A DNA stretch of 57,175 nt from Sporosarcina sp. BI001-red (GTDB taxonomy: Bacteria > Bacillota > Bacilli > Bacillales_A > Planococcaceae). Below are positions 19,438 to 28,341 of the stretch, piece by piece. How positions within the stretch are numbered: the stretch's first letter is position 1; each line of letters opens with the position of its first letter. Made by a program: the position numbers and the translations under genes. The notes beneath the pieces were generated by a model, which worked only from the letters and a program-made list of their open reading frames with translations, did not search any database and was not told where the DNA came from. Location: the NCBI RefSeq assembly GCF_003384035.1, contig NZ_QQAK01000003.1:1-57175 (forward strand). The letters run 5' to 3'.

Positions 19438-20124
19438 ATGATAAAAATGAAAAACGTGTACAAAAAGTATCCCAACGGAGTCGTTGCCGCAAATGGTATA
19501 AATATCGACATTAAACGTGGAGAATTCGTTTACGTAGTGGGGCCGAGTGGCGCAGGTAAATCAACATTCATAAAAATGATGTATCGTGAGGAAACCCCAA
19601 CAAGCGGACAGATTTTCATCGATGGAACAGACCTGGGTACTTTAAAAAACAAAGAAATCCCGTACTTGCGAAGACAAATAGGGGTCGTGTTCCAAGACTT
19701 CAAACTGCTTCCGAGGTTGAATGTTTATGAGAATGTGGCATTTGCACTTGAAGTGATTGAAGAAACACCTACGGAAATCCGTAAAAAAGTGACGGATGTT
19801 TTAGCGCTGGTCGGATTATCCCAAAAAGCGAGAATGTTTCCTAACGAGTTATCAGGCGGAGAACAGCAACGAGTTTCAATTGCTCGTTCGATTGTCAATG
19901 AGCCTAAAATGGTAATTGCAGACGAACCGACAGGAAACCTGGATCCGGATACGTCGTTAGGCATCATGAACATCTTCGAAAAAATCAACAACCGTGGGAC
20001 GACCATTATCATGGCGACACACAACAAAGATATTGTGAATAGTATCCGTCATCGCGTTTTGTTAGTAGAAGGCGGGATGATCACACGAGATGAATATGAA
20101 GGGGTTTACAGTTATGAAGGGTAG
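19438..20124 (+). CDS. ftsE: Cell division ATP-binding protein FtsE
   Basis: ABC ATPase of 228 residues. Walker A is GPSGAGKST (near residue 37), the Q-loop is VFQDFKLLP, the signature is LSGGEQQR, Walker B is VIADEPTGNLD, and the H-loop histidine is in MATHNK. With FtsX it forms a type VII mechanotransmission ABC complex that does not transport but switches on a peptidoglycan hydrolase outside the cell. AGGTGG lies upstream of ATG 19438. Its 3' end overlaps ftsX by 11 bp, so the two are translationally coupled. Confidence 0.97.
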   Translation: MIKMKNVYKKYPNGVVAANGINIDIKRGEFVYVVGPSGAGKSTFIKMMYREETPTSGQIFIDGTDLGTLKNKEIPYLRRQIGVVFQDFKLLPRLNVYENVAFALEVIEETPTEIRKKVTDVLALVGLSQKARMFPNELSGGEQQRVSIARSIVNEPKMVIADEPTGNLDPDTSLGIMNIFEKINNRGTTIIMATHNKDIVNSIRHRVLLVEGGMITRDEYEGVYSYEG

Positions 20125-20998
20125 AACGCTAAGCCGTCACTTCCGGGAGAGTTTTAAGAGTCTCGGACGAAATGGCTGGATGACGTTCGCCTCCATCAGC
20201 GCCGTTGCTGTTACTCTCCTACTTGTGGGTAGTTTCATTGTTATGATGATGAATTTGAACAAGATGGCAGATAACATCGAAAACGACGTGGAAATTAAAG
20301 TGGTTGCGGACGCTGCAGCAAGTAATGCGGCCGTAAAAGAGTTGCAAGAGAAAGTTGAAAAGATTGACGGAGTCGCAAGTGTCGAATTTGCTTCGAGAGA
20401 AGATGAGTTGGACAAGGTTATCAAGTCGTACGGTAAAGAACTCTCACTCTACAAACAAAGTAATCCATTAGGAGATGCCCTTTATGTAAAGGCGGTAGAT
20501 CCACATAATACGGCTGCAATTGCAAAAAAGATCGATACATACGAGTACACAGATGAAGTTGTCTACGGAGCAGGAAAAGTCGAGAAATTGTTCAACGTCG
20601 TTAAAATTAGCCGGAATGTCGGATTGATATTAATACTAGCGTTGCTGTTTACTGCGATGTTCCTCATCTCCAATACAATTCGTTTGACGATCATTGCACG
20701 TGGTCGAGAGATTGAAATTATGAAACTTGTGGGAGCGACCAATAATTTTGTACGTATTCCATTTATTTTAGAAGGCATTTGGCTCGGAATCTTCGGATCG
20801 ATTCTTCCAATGGCCGGAGTTGCCATTGCCTATCAACAAATCCATGCTTACTGGCAACCTAAATTGGTTAATGAAATGTTCCAATTGTTAGATCCGGTTC
20901 CATTCATCATTCAGGTGGACGGTCTTCTGTTGTTCATGGGTGTGTTCATTGGTGTGTGGGGCAGTTTGATGTCCGTACGCAAATTCTTGAAAGTCTAA
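20114..20998 (+). CDS. ftsX: Cell division protein FtsX
   Basis: A membrane protein of 294 residues with four transmembrane helices and one large extracellular loop after TM1 (residues about 50-165), the part that binds the hydrolase. The N-terminus is MKGRTLSRHFRESFKSLGRNGWM. The C-terminal three helices contain the MacB/FtsX-like segment RGREIEIMKLVGATNNFVRIPF. The start at 20114, inside ftsE, agrees with the family length; the longer frame from 20090 is less likely. The next gene, 37 bp downstream, is the probable target enzyme. Confidence 0.96.
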   Translation: MKGRTLSRHFRESFKSLGRNGWMTFASISAVAVTLLLVGSFIVMMMNLNKMADNIENDVEIKVVADAAASNAAVKELQEKVEKIDGVASVEFASREDELDKVIKSYGKELSLYKQSNPLGDALYVKAVDPHNTAAIAKKIDTYEYTDEVVYGAGKVEKLFNVVKISRNVGLILILALLFTAMFLISNTIRLTIIARGREIEIMKLVGATNNFVRIPFILEGIWLGIFGSILPMAGVAIAYQQIHAYWQPKLVNEMFQLLDPVPFIIQVDGLLLFMGVFIGVWGSLMSVRKFLKV

Positions 20999-21035
20999 CT
21001 AGCCGATTCGTAGTATTGAAAGGGGAACTGGGACT

Positions 21036-22394
21036 GTGAGAAAGAATAAGGGATTGCTATTATCATCCTTGGGGGTGTTGTTACTTTCAACAACATTATC
21101 TGGAACAGTAGCATCAGCAAGTTCGTTGAAAGATATGCAAAATGAGCAAAAGGTACTACAACAAAAGCAAAATGAGTTGAACAAGGGCATTCAAAACAAA
21201 TCCAACGAGATTAATAAAAAGCAAACTAAGAAACAATCCATTATGGAACAAATTACAAAGTTGAATGGTGAAATCGATACGAATAACGAAAAGATTCGTG
21301 ACGTTAAGGAAAAGATTAGCCAAACAACTACTGAAATCACAGAACTTCATGCTTCTATTAAAACATTAGAAAAGCGGATTAAAGAACGTGATGAAGTATT
21401 AAGAGAACGTGTTCGTACGATGCAGGTGAAGGGCGGAGACGTCAGCTACCTGGACGTACTTCTTGGAGCGAACAGCTTTTCGGATTTCATTGACCGATTC
21501 TCAGCAGTTTCTACATTGATGGATGCTGACCGTAAAATCATGCAACAGCAAGAAGATGATATGAACCAGCTTGAAGAAGAAAAACAAATGGTAGAGACTA
21601 AACTTGCTCAGCAAGAAGAGCGTAAAAACAAATTGACTGACCTTAAGAAAAAGTTTGAAGCGCAAAAAGTTGAGAAGGACAAGCTGGTCGATCAACTAGA
21701 AGCTGAACAAGCTAAACTTTCTACTGAAAAAGAAGGCTTGGAAAGCGAATCCCATGAAACTCATGAACTTTCTGCAGACCTTGTGAACAAGATTAGTGCT
21801 GAACAAGATCGTTTGGCAGAAGTTGCACGTCAAGCAGAATTGCAACGTAAACGCGAAGCCGAGGCGGCAGCGAAAGCAGCAGCTGCACGAAGAGCTCAGC
21901 AGGCAGCTAATAAAGCATCAAGTTCATCTAGCAGCCATACGTATACACCACCAGAAACAACTGCACCTCCTGTTTCCAGTGGCTCATGGACTCGTCCAGC
22001 AAGTGGTCCACTCACATCATCATTTGGTTGGAGAATGCACCCGATCTTCCATACACAGAAGCAACACCGTGGACAAGATATCGGGGTTCCAATTGGTACA
22101 ACAGTCGTTTCTGCGGCTGAAGGTGTCGTGTCCCATGCAGGACCAATGGGCGGATTCGGTAACGCGATTATGGTTACACACTCCATCGACGGAAAAATCT
22201 TTACATCTGTTTACGCACACTTGTCTAGTATCGGAGTGAGCACAGGACAGCACGTTGGTAAAGGTCAATTCATTGGGAAATCAGGAAGTACAGGAAATTC
22301 AACAGGGCCCCATTTGCACTTTGAAATTCATGTAGGTAACTTCTCTGCATCCGGTCCAAGTGCCGTGAACCCGTTACGTTATGTATCCTTTTAA
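21036..22394 (+). CDS. M23 family murein hydrolase with coiled coil (probable FtsEX-activated)
   Basis: Secreted endopeptidase of 452 residues. A signal peptide (about 1-28, cut after VASAS) is followed by a long coiled coil (about 30-255) rich in Lys, Glu and Gln. Next come an Ala/Arg-rich helix and a Ser/Thr/Pro linker, then a C-terminal M23 LytM domain (about 335-445). The zinc ligands are visible in HRGQDIG (H-x3-D) and HLHFEIH (HxH). The layout is that of EnvC/PcsB-type hydrolases whose coiled coil is gripped by FtsX. Its place right after ftsEX supports this. The GTG start at 21036 has AAAGGGG upstream. A terminator follows, ending an ftsE-ftsX-hydrolase operon. Confidence 0.9.
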   Translation: MRKNKGLLLSSLGVLLLSTTLSGTVASASSLKDMQNEQKVLQQKQNELNKGIQNKSNEINKKQTKKQSIMEQITKLNGEIDTNNEKIRDVKEKISQTTTEITELHASIKTLEKRIKERDEVLRERVRTMQVKGGDVSYLDVLLGANSFSDFIDRFSAVSTLMDADRKIMQQQEDDMNQLEEEKQMVETKLAQQEERKNKLTDLKKKFEAQKVEKDKLVDQLEAEQAKLSTEKEGLESESHETHELSADLVNKISAEQDRLAEVARQAELQRKREAEAAAKAAAARRAQQAANKASSSSSSHTYTPPETTAPPVSSGSWTRPASGPLTSSFGWRMHPIFHTQKQHRGQDIGVPIGTTVVSAAEGVVSHAGPMGGFGNAIMVTHSIDGKIFTSVYAHLSSIGVSTGQHVGKGQFIGKSGSTGNSTGPHLHFEIHVGNFSASGPSAVNPLRYVSF

Positions 22395-22471
22395 GTAACA
22401 CCTTTATAAGTTCTATTTCCGGTTTTCACCTGTCACAAACATCTTAGGTTCAGGGAACACGGACTAAACGG

Positions 22472-22499
22472 AAAGGCTCGCATATATGCGAGCCTTTTT
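22472..22499 (+). terminator. Terminator of the ftsEX-hydrolase operon
   Basis: AAAGGCTCGCAT/ATGCGAGCCTTT palindromic stem followed by T residues. Confidence 0.9.
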
Positions 22500-22583
22500 C
22501 TTTAGGTAATATAAGAGGACTTTGTGGTTTTGATGAGCAATTTACGATACCATGAGAGGTATACTGGACTAAAGGAGAACCCC

Positions 22584-23234
22584 ATGCCTGTCACTGACTA
22601 TTTTCTACTATGGAAGGTTACTGTGCCTTCTTCTTGGATCGCAGCTGTCATTGGATTTATCCTCGCATGGCTCGCTGTTAGAACGAAACTTGGTAAATCA
22701 GCTGCGGATTTATTTGTGGATGCACTTTTTACCACTATTATTATATGGAAGCTGTCCGTAATTGTAACGGACTTTGAAACGGTACGCCGTGCACCCATGG
22801 CCATCCTCTATTTCAACGGAGGTATGTTTGGATTCCTTTTAGGAATTCTTATTGCTGCTTTGTTCTTTCTTTTTTCTCGCAAGCTCAATTCGCCAACTGT
22901 TAGCCAAGCACTTTTGTTAGGGATTATCAGTGCACAAGCGGTCTATCAGGTGATGATGGCTCTACTGAATGAGGGAACGCTTATAACAAGAGTAATCACA
23001 ATCGTTATGTTCGCAGTGATCGCTATTCTTGCCTTTATTCATACGGAAAATGAACGTGTACCCGTTGTTTATGCTACAGGGTTGTTTGTAGCAGTCCACG
23101 CATTCATTGCTGCCCTACAGCCTGCTGGATTTATGGGCATTCCTTTTTCTGCGACGGTTATCTCGAGCATGTTAGTAGTAATAATTTCTTGGCGTTTCAC
23201 ACAAGGTAAGGAAACAGATGGAGGGATACGATGA
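22584..23234 (+). CDS. Polytopic membrane protein, weakly Lgt-like
   Basis: A 216-residue protein with about seven membrane helices. A segment around residues 45-85 (DALFTTIIIWKLSV, then RRAPMAILYFNGG) recalls the topology of prolipoprotein diacylglyceryl transferases, but the strict Lgt signature is not evident, so no enzyme activity is claimed. ATG 22584 has AAAGGAG; the frame extends upstream to 22524 without one. Its stop overlaps the start of the thioredoxin-like gene (ATGA), so the pair is co-translated. A role in delivering or anchoring the thioredoxin-like partner is only a guess. Confidence 0.6.
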   Translation: MPVTDYFLLWKVTVPSSWIAAVIGFILAWLAVRTKLGKSAADLFVDALFTTIIIWKLSVIVTDFETVRRAPMAILYFNGGMFGFLLGILIAALFFLFSRKLNSPTVSQALLLGIISAQAVYQVMMALLNEGTLITRVITIVMFAVIAILAFIHTENERVPVVYATGLFVAVHAFIAALQPAGFMGIPFSATVISSMLVVIISWRFTQGKETDGGIR

Positions 23235-23809
23235 ATAAAAAGTGGATTGGGTACGCAATCGCAATTCTTTTGATTGGTACAATGATTGTCATGATGGTGA
23301 AGTCGAATTTGGATAAACCCGAAGTCATCGATACGGCTAATACGGAAGCGATGTCCAAAAAAACTGCTGGATCAGGACTAGAACAAGGCGACACACCGCC
23401 AGACCTTGAACTTGAGACGTTGACAGGCGATAAAGTTCGTCTTTCAGATCTAAAAGGAAAAAAAGTTATTTTGAACTTCTGGGCCACTTGGTGCCCGCCA
23501 TGTAAAGCAGAAATGCCACACATGGAAAACTTCTATAAGAAATTAAAACCTGAAGACAATGTAGAACTCGTTTCCGTCAACTTAACCACTGCCGAAAATC
23601 GCGGACAAAAGGCAGTCGAAGAATTCGCAGATGCGTACGAGTTAACATTCCCAATCTTGCTCGATACGGAAGATCTCGGCATGACGGACTACAAAGTATT
23701 CTCGATTCCAACGACATACATCCTGAGGACTGATGGCACCATCGATAACCAAATCGTTGGCCCTATGGACGAAAAAATGATGGAACAGCTAGTGAAGGAC
23801 GTTGAGTAA
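23231..23809 (+). CDS. TlpA/ResA-like thiol-disulfide oxidoreductase
   Basis: A 192-residue extracytoplasmic thioredoxin-fold protein tethered by an N-terminal helix (about residues 6-24). The active site is WATWCPPCKAEMP (CxxC near residues 89-92). The cis-proline region is SIPTTYIL and the fold begins with PPDLELETLTGDKVRLSDLKGK. ResA-type proteins reduce apocytochrome c cysteines before haem attachment; others serve spore or envelope thiol chemistry. The c551 gene lies 4 kb upstream. The exact role is unresolved because BdbD/TlpA/ResA paralogues look alike. Confidence 0.85.
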   Translation: MNKKWIGYAIAILLIGTMIVMMVKSNLDKPEVIDTANTEAMSKKTAGSGLEQGDTPPDLELETLTGDKVRLSDLKGKKVILNFWATWCPPCKAEMPHMENFYKKLKPEDNVELVSVNLTTAENRGQKAVEEFADAYELTFPILLDTEDLGMTDYKVFSIPTTYILRTDGTIDNQIVGPMDEKMMEQLVKDVE

Positions 23810-23878
23810 AGGATTTTGAACTAAATGTTTTTCTTTTATCTCTTTTATTCAATGAAAATAATAATTCCAACCGTTCTC

Positions 23879-24006
23879 GTTGATTGAAGCGTTAGACGGC
23901 GACTCCTAGGGGATCAGCGAAGATTGAAGACCCTGGACAGAGCGAAGCAAAGGAAGCGGCTGAAATCGAGCCCCCTGGAACGCGTCCGTCTGAAGCGCAA
24001 ATCAAC
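23879..24006. repeat. 128-bp dispersed intergenic repeat with terminal inverted repeats
   Basis: The ends GTTGATTGAAGCG and (complement of the right end) GTTGATTTGCGC form imperfect inverted repeats with a shared GACGG about 16-20 bases in. The interior has GGCGACTCCTAGGGG and several GAAG/CCCCTGG pieces. I recognise the overall form as a degenerate member of the intergenic repeat common in Bacillaceae genomes (GTTGATT ... GCGACTCCTGCGGG ... AATCAAC). It would fold into a long imperfect RNA hairpin between the thioredoxin-like gene and ctpB. The assignment is from memory of the pattern. Confidence 0.6.
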
Positions 24007-24095
24007 ACAGTTTACACTATTTTTAATTCCCGGCCCATGCTTGTCGTAACCATCTACCCTCTTTCATATAGTGGAAAGAGGAGGGGATGGTGACG

Positions 24096-25535
24096 ATGCG
24101 TAGGAGCCGGGTTTTTGCGTTCGGTATTTTAGCCGCAGTTGCGGTTTGTCTTGTATTGGTGTTGGATGGCTGTGGGAAAGGTGAGGAAAAGGTTCACACC
24201 TCGAGTGGAAAGTTTGGCGTCATTGACGAAGCATACGACGTCATTACGGGGAATGCGGTGTATAAACTTAAAGATGATGAGTTGATCGAAGGGGCATTGC
24301 GAGGAATGGCAGACGTGATCGGGGATCCGTATTCGACCTACTTGACGAAAGAAGAGGCTGCGTCCCATAAAGAATCGCTTGCAGGAGAACGGGTGGGTAT
24401 TGGTGCTGAAATCACTCGGACGAATGGTAAGTTTGTAATTGTTTCACCTGTAAAAGGCTCGCCTTCTGAAAAAGCTGGATTGCTTCCTTATGACGAACTT
24501 GTTCAAATTGATGGGGAGCGAGTGGACGGATTAACACTGAAAGAAGTCATTAAACAGATCCGAGGTAAGCAAGGGACATCCGTGAAACTCGTGGTCTATC
24601 GTCCGGAATCCGGTAAGCACGTGGAAATGTCGATTGAACGAGATGTCATTCCAGTCCACACAGTGACATCGGAAATATTGGAAGAACGAGGAAAGAAAAT
24701 TGGTTACATAGGGTTGACGATGTTCGGGGAGGACAGTGCGAAAGAGTGGCAGGCGGCGACAGAGTTACTCGTCAAGGAAGGTGCGGAAGCATTGCTTATT
24801 GATGTCCGTGGGAATCCTGGAGGATATTTACACGCCGTCGGTAATATCGCAGGGAGTATGCTTCCTGAAGATACGGTATTTGCCTATATGGAAGACGTAA
24901 AAGGGCAATTGACTCCCCTTGTGACAGAAGCGTCAAAAGAGATAACGTACAATCCGAAATTGCAGGCTCTTCCGGTTGTCTTGCTACAAGACAAAGGTAG
25001 TGCTTCTGCGAGTGAAGTATTGAGTGGTGCGCTTCAGGATCTAGGTCGTGGGTTCATTGTCGGGACGACGAGTTTTGGTAAAGGAACCGTGCAGGAGACG
25101 ATGAAACTCTCAAATGGCGGAGAAGTGAAACTGTCGACTCATAAGTGGTTGACGCCGAAAGAACGATGGATTCATACGGAAGGAATCACAACGGATCTCG
25201 AAGTGAAGCAAAATAGCCTGTTCTCGGAGCATTTCAGAGTCATTGCAGAGGTTTATAAAGAACAGCAGTATCACGATGATGTGGCGTATGCACAGCGATT
25301 GTTGAAATCGCTTGGATATGATCCAGGGAGAGTAGACGGTTTCTTTGATGAGGGAACGGGCGAAGCTCTTGCTAAATTCATGGATCATGAAAAGGTAGAT
25401 TCGTCGGGAGATATGGACAGCAAGTTCTTCCAGACGTTGAAGGATAGTTCAGAGGCCTATCGGAACGATCGGGCGAACGACGAACAGCTGTCGATGGCGA
25501 TCGGATATTTACACCATAAGTTGTCCGGTAAGTGA
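24096..25535 (+). CDS. ctpB: Carboxyl-terminal processing protease, S41 family
   Basis: Exported serine protease of 479 residues. An N-terminal hydrophobic segment ends at LDGC, an imperfect lipobox. Then a helical cap, a PDZ domain (about residues 98-170, VSPVKGSPSEKAGLLPYDEL), and the S41 core. The catalytic serine lies in GSASASEVLSGALQD and the lysine in FGKGTVQE. A peptidoglycan-binding-1 domain (YAQRLLKSLGYDPGRVDGFF) sits near the C-terminus. CtpB trims membrane proteins, for example during sporulation signalling in B. subtilis. ATG 24096 is chosen because AAGAGGAGGGG ends 9 nt before it; ATG 24087 abuts that site. Confidence 0.92.
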   Translation: MRRSRVFAFGILAAVAVCLVLVLDGCGKGEEKVHTSSGKFGVIDEAYDVITGNAVYKLKDDELIEGALRGMADVIGDPYSTYLTKEEAASHKESLAGERVGIGAEITRTNGKFVIVSPVKGSPSEKAGLLPYDELVQIDGERVDGLTLKEVIKQIRGKQGTSVKLVVYRPESGKHVEMSIERDVIPVHTVTSEILEERGKKIGYIGLTMFGEDSAKEWQAATELLVKEGAEALLIDVRGNPGGYLHAVGNIAGSMLPEDTVFAYMEDVKGQLTPLVTEASKEITYNPKLQALPVVLLQDKGSASASEVLSGALQDLGRGFIVGTTSFGKGTVQETMKLSNGGEVKLSTHKWLTPKERWIHTEGITTDLEVKQNSLFSEHFRVIAEVYKEQQYHDDVAYAQRLLKSLGYDPGRVDGFFDEGTGEALAKFMDHEKVDSSGDMDSKFFQTLKDSSEAYRNDRANDEQLSMAIGYLHHKLSGK

Positions 25536-25640
25536 TCGATTTGCCCTACACGTAAATAACAGTCTGTCGCGACTATCCATTCCATTCCAATCTTTGTTAC
25601 AATAGAAGAAAAGCAGGATTGGATTGGAGTGTGATAGAAC

Positions 25641-26810
25641 GTGTCTGAGAATTGGTGGTTTGACGTCTTACGTGCAGCAGCAGTCTTTTTCCTAAATCCA
25701 CTATTCTGGCTAATTCTCCTCGTTGCGGTTGCGCTCGGATATATGAGGGTGAAGCGGGAGCGGAAAGACTTCAACATTCGTAAGTTGCCGGGACTCACGG
25801 AATTGAGACGGCTCCTTGCAGATTCATGGGTGCATGCACTCATTTTGTCCGTCCTGCTAAGTGGGATCGGATTAGTGACAGATGCAGGATGGATTGTGCT
25901 GTTTTCCATCGTCATGGTTATTGTTCTGATCAGTTTTTATTACCAATGGGGGTCACCAATTTACACAACGGCAATCGCATTTTTCGGATTGGTGGTGTGG
26001 CAGAAATTTGGTGGATCGTTTTCGTACCACGGATGGTCGCTGCAAGACGTGGATTTACTAGACCAATTGGCGATAACGATTCCGATTATCGCAGGTCTTT
26101 TACTAATTGCAGAAGGACAGCTTATCCGGAAATCCACAGTGAACTATGCATCGCCCCATTTGGAAAAGACGAACAGAGGACTACGTGCTGCCGTCTTCAA
26201 AGTAAAAAAGATTTGGTTGTTGCCGGTTATTTTGCTAGTGCCGGGTGATATGATTTCAGCATATGTGCCGTATTGGCCACAGTTTACGCTAGGTGCAGAA
26301 ACATTTAGCTTTGTTCCAGTGCCGGTGTTGATTGGCTTTAGCCAGATTGCACGCAAACGTTTTCCAGATGAACTCTTTCCGAAGCTTGGGGTGTCGGTAA
26401 TCTGGAGCGGAATCGCTGTGACGATACTTGGATTAGGTGCACTCTTCGAGCCATTGATTGGCTGGGGAGCATTGGTAATCGGTGTCGTGATTCGCACAGT
26501 ATTGACGATTGCAGTAGCCGTGCAAGAACGTAACGGTGGTTACGCAGCATCGCCGAGTGCGAGAGGTGTAGTCATTGCAGGGGTTCTTCCTGGTTCGCCT
26601 GCTGAGAAGCTCGGATTGAAGCCAGGTGAAGTCATACGTGCGGTGAACGGCATGCAAGTCGCGAACGATAAAGAGTTATATGATGCGATCCAAGTGAATG
26701 CTGCACATTGTCGCTTGCAAGTAGCGGATCGAAATGGAGAAGTCCGTCTTATGCAACAGGTGTTGTATCGTCATGATCATTATAAGCTCGGTTTGTTACT
26801 TGTTAGATGA
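25641..26810 (+). CDS. minJ: Cell-division topological determinant MinJ
   Basis: A 389-residue membrane protein with about seven or eight helices and a C-terminal cytoplasmic PDZ domain (about residues 305-385, GVVIAGVLPGSPAEKLGLKP then GEVIRAVNGMQV). MinJ bridges DivIVA at poles and septa to MinD and so limits FtsZ ring formation; it also affects swarming. The call rests on architecture, length and position between ctpB and csbA, as in Bacillus. The GTG start has GGAGTG upstream. Confidence 0.87.
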   Translation: MSENWWFDVLRAAAVFFLNPLFWLILLVAVALGYMRVKRERKDFNIRKLPGLTELRRLLADSWVHALILSVLLSGIGLVTDAGWIVLFSIVMVIVLISFYYQWGSPIYTTAIAFFGLVVWQKFGGSFSYHGWSLQDVDLLDQLAITIPIIAGLLLIAEGQLIRKSTVNYASPHLEKTNRGLRAAVFKVKKIWLLPVILLVPGDMISAYVPYWPQFTLGAETFSFVPVPVLIGFSQIARKRFPDELFPKLGVSVIWSGIAVTILGLGALFEPLIGWGALVIGVVIRTVLTIAVAVQERNGGYAASPSARGVVIAGVLPGSPAEKLGLKPGEVIRAVNGMQVANDKELYDAIQVNAAHCRLQVADRNGEVRLMQQVLYRHDHYKLGLLLVR

Positions 26811-26834
26811 TAGATGGAGAGGAGGCGGTGTCGA

Positions 26835-27095
26835 GTGGAAAGTTTAGCAACAAAACTCGTGATGGCGTTGTTCATTCCTGGCATTCTCGTTGTGTTCTTT
26901 ACGCGGGTCACGTTTCATCAACTAGTCGGATTGGTATTGACGATCGCACTTATCGCCGCCTCCGTCTATGCAGGGTATACGCATAATTGGATGCTGTACG
27001 TGGCAGACGCGTTATCGTTGACAGTCGGATTTTGGTATGCAAATCGAATGGTTGCGAATGCACAACGTCGATCCAATGAAAATCTCCATGAATAA
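26835..27095 (+). CDS. csbA: CsbA family membrane protein (DUF2198)
   Basis: A small membrane protein of 86 residues with two or three hydrophobic segments and a short basic tail. CsbA is a sigma-B-controlled protein of unknown function in B. subtilis, located beside minJ. The GTG at 26835 has AGGAGG 9 nt upstream; the ATG at 26814 would place that site inside the gene. No sigma-B promoter was recognised, so it is probably expressed with minJ. Confidence 0.8.
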   Translation: MESLATKLVMALFIPGILVVFFTRVTFHQLVGLVLTIALIAASVYAGYTHNWMLYVADALSLTVGFWYANRMVANAQRRSNENLHE

Positions 27096-27131
27096 CGAAA
27101 AAGCCTTGCACAAGTGTGTGAGGCTTTTTCG
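27096..27131. terminator. Bidirectional terminator between csbA and azlD
   Basis: Stem CGAAAAAGCCT/AGGCTTTTTCG (27096-27106 with 27121-27131) with an inner CACAAGTGTG pairing. A-rich and T-rich flanks suit both directions. Confidence 0.88.
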
Positions 27132-27190
27132 TTTCTTCTATTCTATAAGTATGAGAACCATGATTTTGGGGTATGGTAGGTTCAAAGGGG

Positions 27191-27499
27191 TTACATGAAC
27201 AGACTATAGATTGCGAGTACACCGATAGTGCCAAGGACGACAGTCATCAGTCCAAAGCCAAAGATTGCTATGAGAAATGCGGTGACGGCGCCGATTAATC
27301 CGAAAAATATGTTGCCTTCCTGTACATAGAATACTGCTGGGAAAATGAGAGCACCGAGCACGGCGTACGGGATGTTACTTAAAATTCCTGTAACGAGTGG
27401 AGGGAGCTTTTTTCCATCAAGAATTGTAAGTGGGATCATACGTGGAATATATGTCACGAGCGCCATACCGAACAACATCCACCAATAAGTTGGACCCAT
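27191..27499 (-). CDS. azlD: AzlD family branched-chain amino acid exporter subunit
   Basis: A 102-residue protein with three to four membrane helices and the family start WWMLFGMALVTYIPRMIPL. AzlD is the small partner of AzlC in export of branched-chain amino acids or their analogues. Its start overlaps the azlC stop by one base (27499), so they form a coupled operon on the minus strand. Confidence 0.9.
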   Translation of the reverse strand: MGPTYWWMLFGMALVTYIPRMIPLTILDGKKLPPLVTGILSNIPYAVLGALIFPAVFYVQEGNIFFGLIGAVTAFLIAIFGFGLMTVVLGTIGVLAIYSLFM

Positions 27500-28221
27500 T
27501 AGCTCTCCTCCTTTTCAATTACTGGAATAAGGGCTCGACCGTACTTTACATAGAGCAGCTCGATAAGGACGGAAGAGAGCAAGGTAGAAGCAAGAATGGC
27601 CCACCCTGTCGATAATAATTCGGTATAATAAAAGATACAGTGCAAGATTGCAGCAACACTTGCAAGTAAGACAACTTTCCGATTGCCTTCCATAGATGGG
27701 ACAAGTAAAGCGATGAAGAGGGCATAAAGTGCAATGGACATGGCGGCTTGCAGGAAAAGTGGTAAATTGGCGCCAATGACATGCCCAAGGGCAGTGAAAA
27801 CGACCCAGCTTCCGTAGGCGATGACGATAACGCCGAATGCATGTCCACTCGATACTTTTTCTTGTTTACTCGTTGCGATAACAGAAAAGGTTTCATCCGT
27901 GACGCCGAACGCATAAGCCGCTTTGACGGGCTTTGGTGCGGGTTGCATCTTTTCATTCAGCGAAGCCGTCATAAGAAAGTGGCGGATGTTAACGATGAAT
28001 GTATTCATGACGATTAAAAATGGATCGACGCCAGCAGTAATCAAGCTGAGCGATATGTATTGTGCGGCGCCGGCAAAGACGAAAATACTCATCGCGGTCG
28101 CCTCAAACAGCGAAAGACCGGTTGTCTTTGCAAGTAGACCGAACGTAAGCGCAACGGGAAAGTACCCGATGGCAATGCTGAGACCGGCACGAAGGCCGTT
28201 ATTAAATTCACTGCGTTCCAT
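27499..28221 (-). CDS. azlC: AzlC family branched-chain amino acid exporter subunit
   Basis: A 240-residue membrane protein with about six helices, starting MERSEFNNGLRAGLSIAIGY. The family motif region FVFAGAAQYISLSLI follows the second helix. The ATG at 28221 matches the usual N-terminus. An in-frame TTG at 28251 is possible because the ribosome binding site of the ATG is weak. With AzlD it exports branched-chain amino acids. Confidence 0.9.
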   Translation of the reverse strand: MERSEFNNGLRAGLSIAIGYFPVALTFGLLAKTTGLSLFEATAMSIFVFAGAAQYISLSLITAGVDPFLIVMNTFIVNIRHFLMTASLNEKMQPAPKPVKAAYAFGVTDETFSVIATSKQEKVSSGHAFGVIVIAYGSWVVFTALGHVIGANLPLFLQAAMSIALYALFIALLVPSMEGNRKVVLLASVAAILHCIFYYTELLSTGWAILASTLLSSVLIELLYVKYGRALIPVIEKEES

Positions 28222-28259
28222 TTCGCATCCCAGCTTTCTAATGATTTTCAATACTAGTG

Positions 28260-28287
28260 ATTATACTATATTTGCTATAGACAACAA
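28260..28287 (-). promoter_or_regulatory. Sigma-A promoter of azlCD
   Basis: Minus strand TTGTTG (28287-28282), 16 bp and a perfect TATAAT (28265-28260), 39 bp before the azlC start. Confidence 0.7.
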
Positions 28288-28341
28288 GACTGAATCTTTG
28301 AATGGTTAAAAAAAGAGAGAATAAGGTTGGGGTGACTCGAG

